Source of the DNA: Acinetobacter bereziniae LMG 1003 = CIP 70.12
GTDB lineage: Bacteria > Pseudomonadota > Gammaproteobacteria > Pseudomonadales > Moraxellaceae
DNA length: 64,000 bases
Reading direction: 5' to 3'
Assembly (NCBI RefSeq): GCF_000368925.1
Contig: NZ_KB849756.1
Location: 466,823 to 530,822, forward strand
A program made the translations under genes and the position numbers. This document shows, piece after piece, positions 9,174 to 18,949 of this stretch (within the stretch, counting starts at the first letter, position 1; each line of letters opens with the position of its first letter). The notes under the pieces were generated by a model. It made no database searches. It worked only from the letters and a program-made list of their open reading frames with translations, and was not told where the DNA came from.

Positions 9174-11627
9174 TTATTTCTTTTTAGCGCGTGCCAATAC
9201 CGATGTTGCTGTCAATAACATCAAGCCAAGTAAAGACCATAATCCAGTACTTCCCCCACTACTTTTTCCACTTGTTGTAGTTGATTCATTTAAGTCTAAA
9301 TCTACAACAACAGGATCATGATCAGAAGAACGGAATGCATCTTCACTATAGAAAGATGCAATTTGTTCTTCTGTTTTAAACTCTTCATTATAGTCTAAAG
9401 CTGTTGGCTCATCTGCATTGATGTGCCATGCAAAAGTACGTTTAACCATTGGATATAAGTTTGCATCTGCTATGGCATGATCTAGATTACCCGCGCCGCC
9501 ATTACCCGTTGCATCACTCGCAACTCCAAAGACATAGCTATATGCTAATTTACCTTGACCGATTTTTTCATCATTTAACAATACCTTATAGTTGGCTTTT
9601 TCAAAGGCTAAGATTGGGTCTTCTTTGGCATAACTGTTCATATCTCCAACCAATAAATAATTAGGCTTTTCAGCTTTGGTTGGATTTGTTGCAATCCATT
9701 GAATTAACTTTTGTACAGCAGTTACACGGGTTGGATTCCAGCAGCCTTGACCATCATTTTGATTGGCTTCAGGTGACGTTTTATCATCAGGACAACTGCC
9801 TTTGGATTTTAAATGATTCGGTATGACCGTAAAGGTTTTACCCCCTGTTAGCGCTTGGAAGCTTTGTGCCATAGTGACACGGTTTTTCTGGGTCAAGTCA
9901 TCATAAACTACTGGGTTACCCACAGTTTTGACACGCTTACTGTTGTAGATAATCGCAACTGCGATCACATCAGTACCTAATTTATCCATATTTGGTGGAA
10001 TAACATATTTCCAATCTGCCCCCAAAGCCTTGGTCAAATAAGCGACTGCACTTTTATCACCATAACCATTGTTGGCAATTTCCATCAAACCATAGACATC
10101 AGCATCAATTGCTTTAATCGCACTCACCGTTTTTGCGTGTTGACGATTAAATTCTGAAGAGGTATTCGCACCACGATCTGGTTTAACACCAATTAATGGA
10201 GAGTTGTCATAGTTCAATACATTAAATGCCGCCACACGGACTTGTTTGCTATCTTTAAGAGGAACATTCGCATTACGTAGGTTGGTGTCTTTGACGATTT
10301 CTGGCAGTGTTTTATTTTGAATGGGTTGTATGCGCCACGCATTGAAACGATATTCTAAAATCCCTTCAACATTCTTTAACTGATAACCTGTACGTAGAGT
10401 ATTGGCAGCATTAAAATTCGCTGGAAGCCAAGGTGTTCTATTTTGATTATTATATCCATCATCTAAAATGATTTTTGATAAAAGGTTGGTTTTAGCTAAT
10501 GCGACTGCTTCGGCTGATTTTGCTGGATATAAGTTGGTCGGGATATATAAACGTCCTAAACTTAATGACAACTGACCATAACGACCATAATCATAGTTTT
10601 CACTGACCGTTAAGGTTTGTGGCATTTTCACCAACATTCCCTGATAACGTTTAGGTGAATGACCAGTTGCGTCCGTTAAACTTGAAAATGGAAGTTGAAT
10701 CGGTGTTGCACTGATCAAATTAGCAGCTTGATTATTACAAGTGCCAATATTGTTACTCAGTTGATCAAGCTGCAACTGATTTTGATAGGTCGTTAAACGT
10801 CCTTTGAGAATAACTTCCTCACCCACTTTTCCACCAGTGACTGTACTTCCAGCAGGAATATACACAAAAATGGCATTACTTAAATTCGCTTTGGCTTTTG
10901 TGTCAGGTGTTTGGATATAAAAACCTGAAAATCCATCTTGATAACGATAGTCAGCTGTGATTACACCACGAACAACATATTGCTGATTCTGAGTTGCAGA
11001 TTGCAAATCTGCGATGGGGGTATCTGCTGTACTACAGCTCACTGCTGTTGCTGGTGGCGTTGCTGTATCTCCTCCTAAATAGATACTAAAGGCATTACGA
11101 TCTGACCATTTTGTCCATTCACTATCTAAGTCGAAAGCACTATTTGGATCTACTGAACTCACATCATTTTTATTTTTTATTCTGCTTAGGCTATTTCCAG
11201 CACTCTTAAATGTTGTTCCCCAACCACCTGTTGGAGCTTCACCAATACGCCCAAAACGATCGACTGGGGTTCCTTTATATAAAAGCACCAATGCATCATC
11301 ACCATTAAATGCCAAACCAGCGACCTGATTTACTTTATTCCCAATTTCTGCCTGTAATTCACTACGACCTAGAATGAATTTTGCTTTACTGGCTAAATTT
11401 CCTTGTAAAGTATATGTTGCAGTTTTGCTCGTTACTCCATTGGTATATTGTTGAATCTCATAATCCGCAAGGTTAATAGTGGATGCATCTGGATTATATA
11501 TTTCTAATCCCTTTTTATTTGCTGTGCCGTCAATATATTGACTAAACATCAACTGAGCATAACTTGGAAATGAACAGCCCAATAAAGCTAGGCTTAAACA
11601 TAGAGTATGAGGTTTTAAAATTTGCAT
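9174..11627 (-). CDS. Exported ExeM/NucH-type endonuclease with lamin-tail domain and GlyGly-CTERM-like tail
   Basis: An 817-residue exported nuclease. Residues 1-24 form a signal peptide ending SYA. A lamin-tail-like domain follows (about 25-165, with LMFSQYIDGTANKKGLEIYN), then an OB-like region common to ExeM/NucH proteins. An endonuclease/exonuclease/phosphatase domain spans about 465-780, with FNVLNYDN, LVGDMNSY and the catalytic SSDHDPVVVDL. The last 30 residues comprise a Ser/Gly stretch (SGKSSGGSTG), a hydrophobic helix and the basic tail ARAKKK. This is the tripartite pattern of GlyGly-CTERM substrates of rhombosortase, which points to type II secretion and surface processing. The likely role is extracellular DNA degradation for nutrition or biofilm turnover. 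Confidence 0.85.
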   Translation of the reverse strand: MQILKPHTLCLSLALLGCSFPSYAQLMFSQYIDGTANKKGLEIYNPDASTINLADYEIQQYTNGVTSKTATYTLQGNLASKAKFILGRSELQAEIGNKVNQVAGLAFNGDDALVLLYKGTPVDRFGRIGEAPTGGWGTTFKSAGNSLSRIKNKNDVSSVDPNSAFDLDSEWTKWSDRNAFSIYLGGDTATPPATAVSCSTADTPIADLQSATQNQQYVVRGVITADYRYQDGFSGFYIQTPDTKAKANLSNAIFVYIPAGSTVTGGKVGEEVILKGRLTTYQNQLQLDQLSNNIGTCNNQAANLISATPIQLPFSSLTDATGHSPKRYQGMLVKMPQTLTVSENYDYGRYGQLSLSLGRLYIPTNLYPAKSAEAVALAKTNLLSKIILDDGYNNQNRTPWLPANFNAANTLRTGYQLKNVEGILEYRFNAWRIQPIQNKTLPEIVKDTNLRNANVPLKDSKQVRVAAFNVLNYDNSPLIGVKPDRGANTSSEFNRQHAKTVSAIKAIDADVYGLMEIANNGYGDKSAVAYLTKALGADWKYVIPPNMDKLGTDVIAVAIIYNSKRVKTVGNPVVYDDLTQKNRVTMAQSFQALTGGKTFTVIPNHLKSKGSCPDDKTSPEANQNDGQGCWNPTRVTAVQKLIQWIATNPTKAEKPNYLLVGDMNSYAKEDPILAFEKANYKVLLNDEKIGQGKLAYSYVFGVASDATGNGGAGNLDHAIADANLYPMVKRTFAWHINADEPTALDYNEEFKTEEQIASFYSEDAFRSSDHDPVVVDLDLNESTTTSGKSSGGSTGLWSLLGLMLLTATSVLARAKKK

Positions 11628-11793
11628 GATTTTTAACGTTTGTTGAAATTTACAGCAGATTAATTTTTATTAATGACAATATCGTGAATTTGAATGATAG
11701 ATTTATACGCATTTATTTATTGATGAATAATCAAACATTATATGGGTGAGTATAAGCCCTCAAAATTGCGGAAATTTTCAAATGCTCTCTTAC

Positions 11794-11816
11794 AAAAAAA
11801 GCACCCTTTCGGGTGC
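11794..11816 (-). terminator. Terminator of the acyl-CoA synthetase gene
   Basis: GCACCC (11801-11806), loop TTTC, GGGTGC (11811-11816). The A-run at 11794-11800 gives a seven-base T-run on the minus strand, 40 bases after the stop of the gene. Confidence 0.8.
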
Positions 11817-11856
11817 AAGAGCATGGGGCTTTAACAACTTTATAAAATATTACAGA

Positions 11857-13503
11857 TTAAGCCTCGAATTGCAGTTGCTGTAACTTAGCCACTTCCTGTT
11901 GCTTGAGTAAATTACGTTGAATTTTACCACTGGATGTTTTTGGCAAACTTTCCACAAATTCAATTTCACGTGGGTAAGAATGCTTGGATAAACGTGATCG
12001 AACATATTTTTGCAATTTTGCATTTAATTCATCAGATGAAACAACTTGAGGTTTTAGTACAATAAAAGCTTTTACAATTTCTGTTCGTTCAGGGTCAGGT
12101 TTACCAATCACGGCTGATTCTAAAACCTCTGCACACTCCAACAGGGTGCTTTCTACATCAAACGGACCAACACGATAGCCTGACGTTGTAATGACATCGT
12201 CTGCACGACCAATAAAATCAATCCCACCTAGTTCATTAAGTCGAACTGTATCTCCAGTTAAATAATAATCTCCCATAAAAGATTTACGGTTATTCCCACC
12301 ATATCCTTTAAACCAAGTGAGCGGTGATTGCTTGAAGTCAATCGCCAAAGTTCCGATCTCGCCCACTGTCACTTCTTTATAATCTTGATTTAAAACTGCA
12401 AAACGATGCCCAGGATTTGCAAAACCTGCCGAACCTACCTTGATTGGATGTGCTAAAGCGTGATGGTTTCCAATCACCATGCCTAACTCTGTTTGTCCAT
12501 ATTGATCATATATATTAACGCCTAGATCATGGTTAAACCAATGAATCACTTCAGGGGTCAAAGGCTCTCCCGCACTACTGACCACACGTAAATGGTCTTT
12601 GATTGAACCATCGAATTGTTCTTTAAAACCAAAGAACATTCGAAAAGCCGTAGGAGAACCTGTTAAATTACTGACTTTATACTTCTGTATAACCTCTAAG
12701 GCATGATCGACACTGAATGCATGCTCATCCATAATAATACTGTGTCCGAGTCCCAGCGGACCTGTAATACCATAATATAAACCGTATGCCCAACCTGGAT
12801 CGGCAAGATTCCAAAATGAATCTTCTTCGCGTAAATCAACGGCATGACGCATATATTCTTTAAATGCTAAAACAGCTTTGAGTGGCACAGGAACTGATTT
12901 AGCTAAACCCGTAGTTCCTGATGTAAACATCATTAAAAAATCGTCTTCAAAATTTAACATAACCGGATTATGTATGGCTGATTGCTTGGTTAAGGTTTCC
13001 CAAAAATCAGCTTCTTTTATCTGACTTGAGTCCTTGAGATGGACTGTCAGAATATGAGGTAATTCAATTTGATCTAATTTGCTACGTTGTTCTTGATTGG
13101 TGACCATTAACTGCGTATTGGCTGTTGTTATACGATGTTCAATTGCCTTAGATTCAAATGCAGTAAATAAAGGTTGATAGATTGCACCAATTCGCCATGT
13201 TGCCAAAATAGTAATGAGTAATTCTGGTGTACGTGGCAATAATCCAGCAATACAATCTCCTGGTTTTAAACCAATCGATTGGAAATAATTTGCCAGCTGT
13301 CCAGAAGCTTCTGCAAGTTGCTCAAACGTCCATTGTGCTGATTCACCATTTTTTCCTTCCCAGATCAAAGCAACTTTATTTAAACCAACAAAGCGCCCAC
13401 AACACTCTTTATAGGCATTGATTGATTGAGGGTTTCCAGCCAGTTGTTCGTCGATCAACTTTTCATAGTCGAATTCGAGATAAGCTTGTTGCAATGTTTT
13501 CAT
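11857..13503 (-). CDS. AMP-dependent acyl-CoA synthetase
   Basis: This is a member of the ANL adenylating superfamily that activates a carboxylic acid to its CoA thioester through an acyl-AMP. All core motifs are visible: P-loop MMFTSGTTGLAKSVP, YDQYGQTELGM, LTGDTVRL followed by IDFIGRADDVI, and the C-terminal PKTSSGKIQRNLL with the catalytic lysine. The frame is open to 13530, but ATG at 13503 (MKTLQQ) has AAGGAT six bases upstream and is preferred, giving 548 residues. It resembles medium-chain or acetyl/propionyl-type ligases. It lies in one orientation with an acyl-CoA dehydrogenase and a hydroxyacyl-CoA-type dehydrogenase, which fits a fatty-acid or branched-acid degradation route. The exact substrate is not readable. 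Confidence 0.88.
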   Translation of the reverse strand: MKTLQQAYLEFDYEKLIDEQLAGNPQSINAYKECCGRFVGLNKVALIWEGKNGESAQWTFEQLAEASGQLANYFQSIGLKPGDCIAGLLPRTPELLITILATWRIGAIYQPLFTAFESKAIEHRITTANTQLMVTNQEQRSKLDQIELPHILTVHLKDSSQIKEADFWETLTKQSAIHNPVMLNFEDDFLMMFTSGTTGLAKSVPVPLKAVLAFKEYMRHAVDLREEDSFWNLADPGWAYGLYYGITGPLGLGHSIIMDEHAFSVDHALEVIQKYKVSNLTGSPTAFRMFFGFKEQFDGSIKDHLRVVSSAGEPLTPEVIHWFNHDLGVNIYDQYGQTELGMVIGNHHALAHPIKVGSAGFANPGHRFAVLNQDYKEVTVGEIGTLAIDFKQSPLTWFKGYGGNNRKSFMGDYYLTGDTVRLNELGGIDFIGRADDVITTSGYRVGPFDVESTLLECAEVLESAVIGKPDPERTEIVKAFIVLKPQVVSSDELNAKLQKYVRSRLSKHSYPREIEFVESLPKTSSGKIQRNLLKQQEVAKLQQLQFEA

Positions 13504-13710
13504 GGCAATATCCTTGTATTTGTTACACACATCATCTCGATGTGCAATTCCATATATCTGCGTTCTAGCTCTTATTAAAATGCCGAATCATTCAGCATTT
13601 GTTCCTATGCATATAGATAAACATGATTATAAATCATACACAATTTCCAAATACCTCAATCATTCTGCGGTGTTTGGACACTACTACTTGCGTTCCAAAC
13701 AACAATAGAA

Positions 13711-13731
13711 AGACCAGCATTTAGCTGGTCT
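13711..13731 (-). terminator. Possible terminator of the acyl-CoA dehydrogenase gene
   Basis: Eight-base stem AGACCAGC (13711-13718) and GCTGGTCT (13724-13731) around ATTTA, about 37 bases after the dehydrogenase stop. The following T-tract is weak, so termination may be partial and allow read-through into the synthetase gene. Confidence 0.5.
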
Positions 13732-13767
13732 ATATTTGCTTTTAAAAGGAGTTTTCTCAGTTGTGTG

Positions 13768-14901
13768 TTATTGAATCACAGCACGCGCAATGACCAAACG
13801 TTGGATATCTGATGCACCTTCATAAATCTGACTAACACGCACATCTCGATAAATCCGTTCAACAGGAAAATCTGAAACATAGCCATAGCCACCATGTATT
13901 TGAATGGCATCTGAACAAACTTTTTCAGCGATTTCCGATGCAAAAAGTTTTGCCATAGATGCTTCTTTTAAACAAGGCAAGTCAGCATCTTTCAAACTTG
14001 CGGCATGGTAAATCAATTGACGTGCTGCCTCGATTTGAGTTGCCATGTCAGCCAGTCGAAATGCCACCGCTTGGTGCTGAACCAGTTCCACACCGAAAGC
14101 TTTACGCTCATTGGCATATTCAACGGCGGCATCCAATGCTGCACGAGCCATACCTACACATTGCGATGCAATGCCAATTCGTCCTGACTCTAAATTGGAT
14201 AAGGCAATTTTGTAGCCCTCACCCTCATTTCCCAATAAATTTTCAGCAGGAATTCGACAGTTTTCGAAAACAATCGTCGCAGTATCAGAACAGTGTTGCC
14301 CCATTTTGTCTTCGATACGGGAAACAATATATCCCTCCGTATCAGTTGGAACAATAAAGCAAGAAATTCCCTTTTTTCCAGCTGTCTTATCCGTCATGGC
14401 GAATACAATCGCAACTTGGGCATTTTGTCCCGAAGTGATGAACTGCTTGGTGCCATTAATGACCCATGTATCTCCATCCCGTTCAGCTTTACATAATAGA
14501 GCACCAGCATCTGAACCTGCTTGTGGCTCTGTTAAACAAAAACAACCAAGCCATCGCCCTGTTGCCAATGGGATTAAATAATCTTGTTTTTGTTGCTCTG
14601 AGCCATATTTTTGAATAATCCCACACGGTAATGAGTTTTGTACACTCACAATGGTAGAAATCGCGCCATCACCAGCCGCAATCTCTTCAATTGCAACGAC
14701 CAAGGACATATAGTCCAAACCTGCGCCGCCCCATTGTTCTGATACGGTCATTCCTAATGCACCCAAATCTCCCAATGCTGCTAATTGCTGTTTCGGAAAT
14801 TGTGAATGCTTATCTCGTTCAGCAGCAGTTGGCTTGAGTTCATTTTGAGCATAATTCCGCATCATTTCTTGAACCATCTTTTGATCATCATTGAGTATCA
14901 T
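13768..14901 (-). CDS. Acyl-CoA dehydrogenase
   Basis: The 377-residue FAD enzyme catalyses alpha,beta-desaturation of an acyl-CoA and passes electrons to ETF. It has the three-part family fold: N-terminal helices, a central beta domain with CFCLTEPQAGSDAGA and WVINGTKQFITSG, and a C-terminal helical domain with AVEYANERKAFG, QIHGGYGY and the catalytic base Glu361 in IYEGASDIQ. The Glu position near the C-terminus matches short-chain/short-branched-chain dehydrogenases. It lies between the short-chain dehydrogenase and acyl-CoA synthetase genes on the same strand; gaps of about 200-260 bases suggest separate or weakly linked transcripts. Confidence 0.92.
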   Translation of the reverse strand: MILNDDQKMVQEMMRNYAQNELKPTAAERDKHSQFPKQQLAALGDLGALGMTVSEQWGGAGLDYMSLVVAIEEIAAGDGAISTIVSVQNSLPCGIIQKYGSEQQKQDYLIPLATGRWLGCFCLTEPQAGSDAGALLCKAERDGDTWVINGTKQFITSGQNAQVAIVFAMTDKTAGKKGISCFIVPTDTEGYIVSRIEDKMGQHCSDTATIVFENCRIPAENLLGNEGEGYKIALSNLESGRIGIASQCVGMARAALDAAVEYANERKAFGVELVQHQAVAFRLADMATQIEAARQLIYHAASLKDADLPCLKEASMAKLFASEIAEKVCSDAIQIHGGYGYVSDFPVERIYRDVRVSQIYEGASDIQRLVIARAVIQ

Positions 14902-15115
14902 CGAGCTTCCCTTTTAGTTCGTTTTTAACAATTTTGAATATTTAAATTCCTATCTCAAAATCAAGCACAGGAACTGATCAACAAAATTTAAAGTCAAATT
15001 TGCCCAATACCACCTTTTAAGCAGTATGGGACATTATTTTTCAGGTGTTTTGCTTTATAAATGGCGTAATCAACAGTTGAAGCTAATCCCATCTAAAAGC
15101 ATAAAGGGATGTAAC

Positions 15116-15886
15116 TTACTTCGGTTGCATACGAATCGCGCCATCTAAACGAATTGTTTCTCCGTTTAAATAACTATTTTCACAAATATGCCCAACGAGT
15201 TGTGCAAATTCTTCAGGTTTGGCAAGACGCTTAGGAAAAGGCACCATTTCCCCTAAAGCATCTTGAACATTTTGTGGCAAAGCTTTCAACATCGGTGTCT
15301 CCATAATGCCGGGAGCAATCGTCATGACACGAATTGCATGTTGCGACAACTCTCTTGCCAAAGGTAAAGTCATTGCGACAACAGCTCCTTTGGACGCAGC
15401 GTATGCAGTTTGCCCAATTTGTCCATCAAAAGCCGCCACTGAAGCTGTGTTGATAATGACTCCACGATCTTCTTCACCAGCTGCAAGTTCATAACGTGAG
15501 ATAACATCTGCGGCAAAACGAAGCATATTAAATGTACCTGATACATTAATATTTAAAACCTTCTGAAATGCATCCAAAGCATGGATACCGTTTTTCCCTA
15601 ATACCTTTGCAGAAGGACCAATACCTGCACAGTTAATTAAACCGTTAAGTTGTCCATAATCTTGTTCGAGTTGTTTAAAGAATTGTTCTACCGCAATTTC
15701 ATTGGTCACATCCAATGGTACAAATTTGGATTTTTCACCAAGACGTTTTTGCATTTCTTCACCCAGTTCATGGTTCATATCTACCATGATCACGCTTGCG
15801 CCTTGAGCCACCAAATGTGTTGCCGTTGCAGCACCGAGTCCAGATGCACCACCTGTTACCACAAAGACTTTTCCTTCAATTTTCAT
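15116..15886 (-). CDS. Short-chain dehydrogenase, 3-hydroxyacyl-CoA dehydrogenase (HSD10-like)
   Basis: The 256-residue SDR has the NAD-binding TGGASGLG at residues 11-18, with an Asp (VDMN) after the second strand that indicates NAD preference, the NCAG motif (INCAGIGPS), the active-site serine in INTASVAAFDG, and YAASKG as catalytic Tyr-x-x-x-Lys. The GQIGQTAYAASKGAV block and the C-terminal GETIRLDGAIRMQP are typical of type II 3-hydroxyacyl-CoA dehydrogenases. It would perform the third step of beta-oxidation after the neighbouring acyl-CoA dehydrogenase; a hydratase is not in this cluster. The AraC-type gene is divergent, 190 bases away. Confidence 0.88.
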   Translation of the reverse strand: MKIEGKVFVVTGGASGLGAATATHLVAQGASVIMVDMNHELGEEMQKRLGEKSKFVPLDVTNEIAVEQFFKQLEQDYGQLNGLINCAGIGPSAKVLGKNGIHALDAFQKVLNINVSGTFNMLRFAADVISRYELAAGEEDRGVIINTASVAAFDGQIGQTAYAASKGAVVAMTLPLARELSQHAIRVMTIAPGIMETPMLKALPQNVQDALGEMVPFPKRLAKPEEFAQLVGHICENSYLNGETIRLDGAIRMQPK

Positions 15887-16076
15887 TTTTCTTCCTTAAT
15901 TCATTGTTTAAATAAATAGCTATAGATTTTAAATTAAACCCATTTTCGACTTAAGATGAAGAGTAAACATAGTCCAGCTTGAGTACAATTTCCAAAAGTT
16001 GCATCCTGTATGATGGATTTGGACAATTTAGAATTTTTGGGTCACTTAACCACGTCTTAAATGCGCTCACAAGATA

Positions 16077-17114
16077 ATGGAATATACTGTGAACAATCAA
16101 CACTTCATTGAAAGTAAAGGAACCATCTCAATTGCACTCGTACATGAGGCGTTGATTGGTGCAAAAAACAAAGGCTTCGATATTGAAAAAATCTTAGCCA
16201 ATGCCGAGATTCCGCTTGAACTTTTTAATGCGCCTAAAGCAAGAATTGCTGTTTCAAGCTATGCAAAACTTTGGACTGAAATTGCAGATCAAATGAATGA
16301 TGAATTCTTTGGTATGGATTCTCATCAAATGCGCCGTGGCTGCTATAAATTACTCACGAAGATGGTGATGCAAGCCGATACACTTCACATTGCCATCGAA
16401 CAAATCCTACAATTTTTTAATCTTGTTCTTGATGATTTTTCCAGTAAATTGGTAATTGATGAAAATTATGCCTACATTGTCATTACAGATAAATTACAAA
16501 CCAAAGCCATGTTCTGTTATGCCACCTACATTATGCTGATTCATAGTTTGATTTGTTGGTTAGCTGATCAACGTATTCTACTCAAACAATTACAATTAAA
16601 ATGCACAGCTCCTGAAGACGATCAAGATTATCGCGTTCGCTTTTGTGAACATATCACTTATCAAACAGACGAAAACTATCTGCAATTCGATGCAAATTAC
16701 TTAAGTATCCCGATTAAACGTGACCAAAAATCTTGGTATACATTTATCAAAAACAGTCCTGAAAACTTGCTATTAAGGTTTAAGAATCCTTTGGCATTGA
16801 GTTCTATGGTACGAAAAAAATTACTTTCTCTTTCACCTTGTGCTTGGTTGGAGTTAGGTGATTTAGCTGAACAACTGAATATTTCTGAAGCAACAATTCA
16901 GCGTCGTTTAAAAAGCGAAGGTACAAGCTATCAACAGCTTAAAAATGATATTCGCTGTGACATGGCAATTGATCTTTTAACCAAAACAACGCATACCTTA
17001 CAAGACATCAGCGAATTATTAAACTTTCAAGATGCAAGTGCATTTCACCGTGCTTTTAAAAAATGGACTGGTGTAAGCCCTGGTGCTTATCGCGAACATA
17101 AACATTTAGGTTAA
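16077..17114 (+). CDS. AraC-family transcriptional regulator (OruR/ArgR-like architecture)
   Basis: The 345-residue protein has an N-terminal arabinose-binding-like domain (ALVHEALIGAKNKGFD through about residue 220) and a C-terminal double helix-turn-helix (LGDLAEQLNISEATIQRRLKSEG; DISELLNFQDASAFHRAFKKW and the signature end GVSPGAYREH). The layout matches regulators such as OruR and those controlling lipid and amino-acid catabolism. It is divergent from the acyl-CoA catabolic genes, so it is probably their activator, responding to an acyl or related intermediate. That link is inferred from position only. Confidence 0.87.
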   Translation: MEYTVNNQHFIESKGTISIALVHEALIGAKNKGFDIEKILANAEIPLELFNAPKARIAVSSYAKLWTEIADQMNDEFFGMDSHQMRRGCYKLLTKMVMQADTLHIAIEQILQFFNLVLDDFSSKLVIDENYAYIVITDKLQTKAMFCYATYIMLIHSLICWLADQRILLKQLQLKCTAPEDDQDYRVRFCEHITYQTDENYLQFDANYLSIPIKRDQKSWYTFIKNSPENLLLRFKNPLALSSMVRKKLLSLSPCAWLELGDLAEQLNISEATIQRRLKSEGTSYQQLKNDIRCDMAIDLLTKTTHTLQDISELLNFQDASAFHRAFKKWTGVSPGAYREHKHLG

Positions 17115-17351
17115 AAGAATAAGCTTAAATGGCTTTGCAAAAATGATTTCATGTTCTTACTCAAGTATGTATTAAAGGTATTTTAATTTTATTCTTATAA
17201 ATTTGAAAAGCTTGTATAAAGTTTTACAGCTTATCTGAACATGGTTGCAAATTCGCCATTATTAGTATATTTTTCACTCAATTCAAAGCAGTCTTTCTGC
17301 TTACTTCCTGTGGTACCCTCCTCCCCTTTAATCAGCTTTCAGGTCACTAAC

Positions 17352-17699
17352 ATGATTAAGATGATTGATGTACTAGAGCAAAATCTAGTTCAAAATTTTA
17401 TCCATTCCCTTTCTGCTCAAACTGAACATTTAGATGAGTTGATAGAAGGAATTTTAAAAGCTTCAGATCGTGATGTTGCAGATGCGATCAATGACTTTCT
17501 GAACATCAACAATGCTTCAGATCTTGCTCAAGCACTCGATATCCAGCAAGAGCGTATTGAAGCGATCCAATCTGGTTTGGCAATGAAAAAAGAAAATATT
17601 GCAGATACAGCGAAAATTGTAGCACTGTGTCTTGCACTTGAAACCAATGCCTTAGACCAAGTTGAAATTGCAGATAGCCTCGAAGATTATCCAATATAA
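17352..17699 (+). CDS. Small acidic hypothetical protein
   Basis: Not recognised. From ATG 17352 (MIKMIDVLEQNL) the product has 115 residues. It is acidic and predicted largely helical, with regular Leu/Ile spacing and no signal peptide. The frame is open further up to 17241, but that segment looks non-coding and would add an unrelated hydrophobic stretch. AGG at 17341 is a weak ribosome-binding site. A strong terminator follows the stop, which supports a real single gene. No function is proposed. Confidence 0.6.
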   Translation: MIKMIDVLEQNLVQNFIHSLSAQTEHLDELIEGILKASDRDVADAINDFLNINNASDLAQALDIQQERIEAIQSGLAMKKENIADTAKIVALCLALETNALDQVEIADSLEDYPI

Positions 17700-17713
17700 A
17701 AGTAGTTCAATAA

Positions 17714-17742
17714 AAAACGGTTTGAAATCAAGCCGTTTTTTT
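17714..17742 (+). terminator. Terminator after the small acidic protein gene
   Basis: AACGGTTTGA (17716-17725) pairs with TCAAGCCGTT (17728-17737), with one G-U pair, followed by a run of T. Confidence 0.85.
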
Positions 17743-17977
17743 ATGTTTAAATCGCAAAAAGTGCTAAGAATTTTTTTTACTATCGCTTTCTACTAATCTA
17801 CTAAATACATCAAAAACAGATTAGGATAATTATTGTATATAAAAATCAATCAATTAATCGCAAAAAAATGATAATTCTGTTTTATTGAAGTGCTTATCTA
17901 TTATTCTTTTTTGTACTGATGCCATAAAAACTATACATATCTACTCTGTTTTTCTCTTTGAATTTTATGGGGTATTT

Positions 17978-18949
17978 ATGAAATCTTTTGGTCAAAAAAT
18001 AACAGCTTTAGTGTCTAGCGTTGCTCTTAGCTTAACAGTTACAGCATCTTTCGCTGCCATCCCAACAATATTAAAACTCGACTATGCTTATTATGCTCCA
18101 ACAAGTTTAGTCGTCAAAGAGCAAAAACTCTTAGAAAAAGCCTTGCCAAAAACAGAGATCAAATGGGTGTTCAGCCAAGGGAGTAACCGTTCGCTCGAAT
18201 ATCTAAACAGTGGCAGTATCGACTTTGCATCAACAGCTGGGCTGGCTGCAGTATTAAGTCGTGCCAATGGAAGCCCAATTAAAACTGTTTATATTCAAAG
18301 CCAACCTGAATGGACAGCGTTGGTGGTGGCTAAAAACTCAGCCATCAAATCACTAAAGGACTTAAAGGGTAAGAAAATAGCGGCAACCAAAGGGACTGAT
18401 CCATTCCTTTTCACTCTCCAAGCACTTGAAACAGTTGGCTTAAGTAAACGCGATGTACAACTGGTACATTTACAACATCCAGATGGTAAAACTGCTTTAG
18501 AACGAGGACAGGTCGATGCTTGGGCTGGGCTTGATCCACTTATGGCTTCTGCACAGTTACAATCAGGTGCTAAGCTGCTTTATCGTAATGTTTCATTTAA
18601 TAGCTATAGTGTTTTAAGTGTTAAAGATCAGTTTGCAGCACAAAGTCCTGAAGCTATAGATGCCGTAATCAAAGCTTATGAACAAGCACGTAAATGGGCA
18701 AAAGCCAACCCTGACAAAGTAGCTGAACTGTTGGCCCGTGAAGCAAAATTACCACTTGAAGTTGCTAAACTTCAACTTAGCCGAACCAATCTCGACCAAA
18801 ACATTCCAACCACAAAACATTTGAATGCCTTAAAGAAGGCAGGAGCGATTTTGAATGAAGAGGAGTTAGTACGTAAAGGTACCAATGTTAACCAAGTCAT
18901 CGATCAGTTATTTGACAGTAAATACGCGCAAAAGGTTGTAGGGAAATAA
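17978..18949 (+). CDS. Sulfonate/nitrate-type ABC transporter substrate-binding protein
   Basis: This periplasmic binding protein resembles SsuA. Translation most likely starts at ATG 17978 (MKSFGQKI) after GGGG, giving a 323-residue precursor with a signal peptide ending SFAA. The mature start LKLDYAYYAPTSLVVKEQ, the SNRSLEYLNSGSIDFA segment and KGKKIAATKGTDPFLF are typical of aliphatic sulfonate binders. The frame extends upstream to 17885 without a good start. It overlaps the permease gene by one base (TAATG), so they form an operon. The solute is probably an organosulfur compound such as an alkanesulfonate, but the specificity is inferred. Confidence 0.87.
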   Translation: MKSFGQKITALVSSVALSLTVTASFAAIPTILKLDYAYYAPTSLVVKEQKLLEKALPKTEIKWVFSQGSNRSLEYLNSGSIDFASTAGLAAVLSRANGSPIKTVYIQSQPEWTALVVAKNSAIKSLKDLKGKKIAATKGTDPFLFTLQALETVGLSKRDVQLVHLQHPDGKTALERGQVDAWAGLDPLMASAQLQSGAKLLYRNVSFNSYSVLSVKDQFAAQSPEAIDAVIKAYEQARKWAKANPDKVAELLAREAKLPLEVAKLQLSRTNLDQNIPTTKHLNALKKAGAILNEEELVRKGTNVNQVIDQLFDSKYAQKVVGK

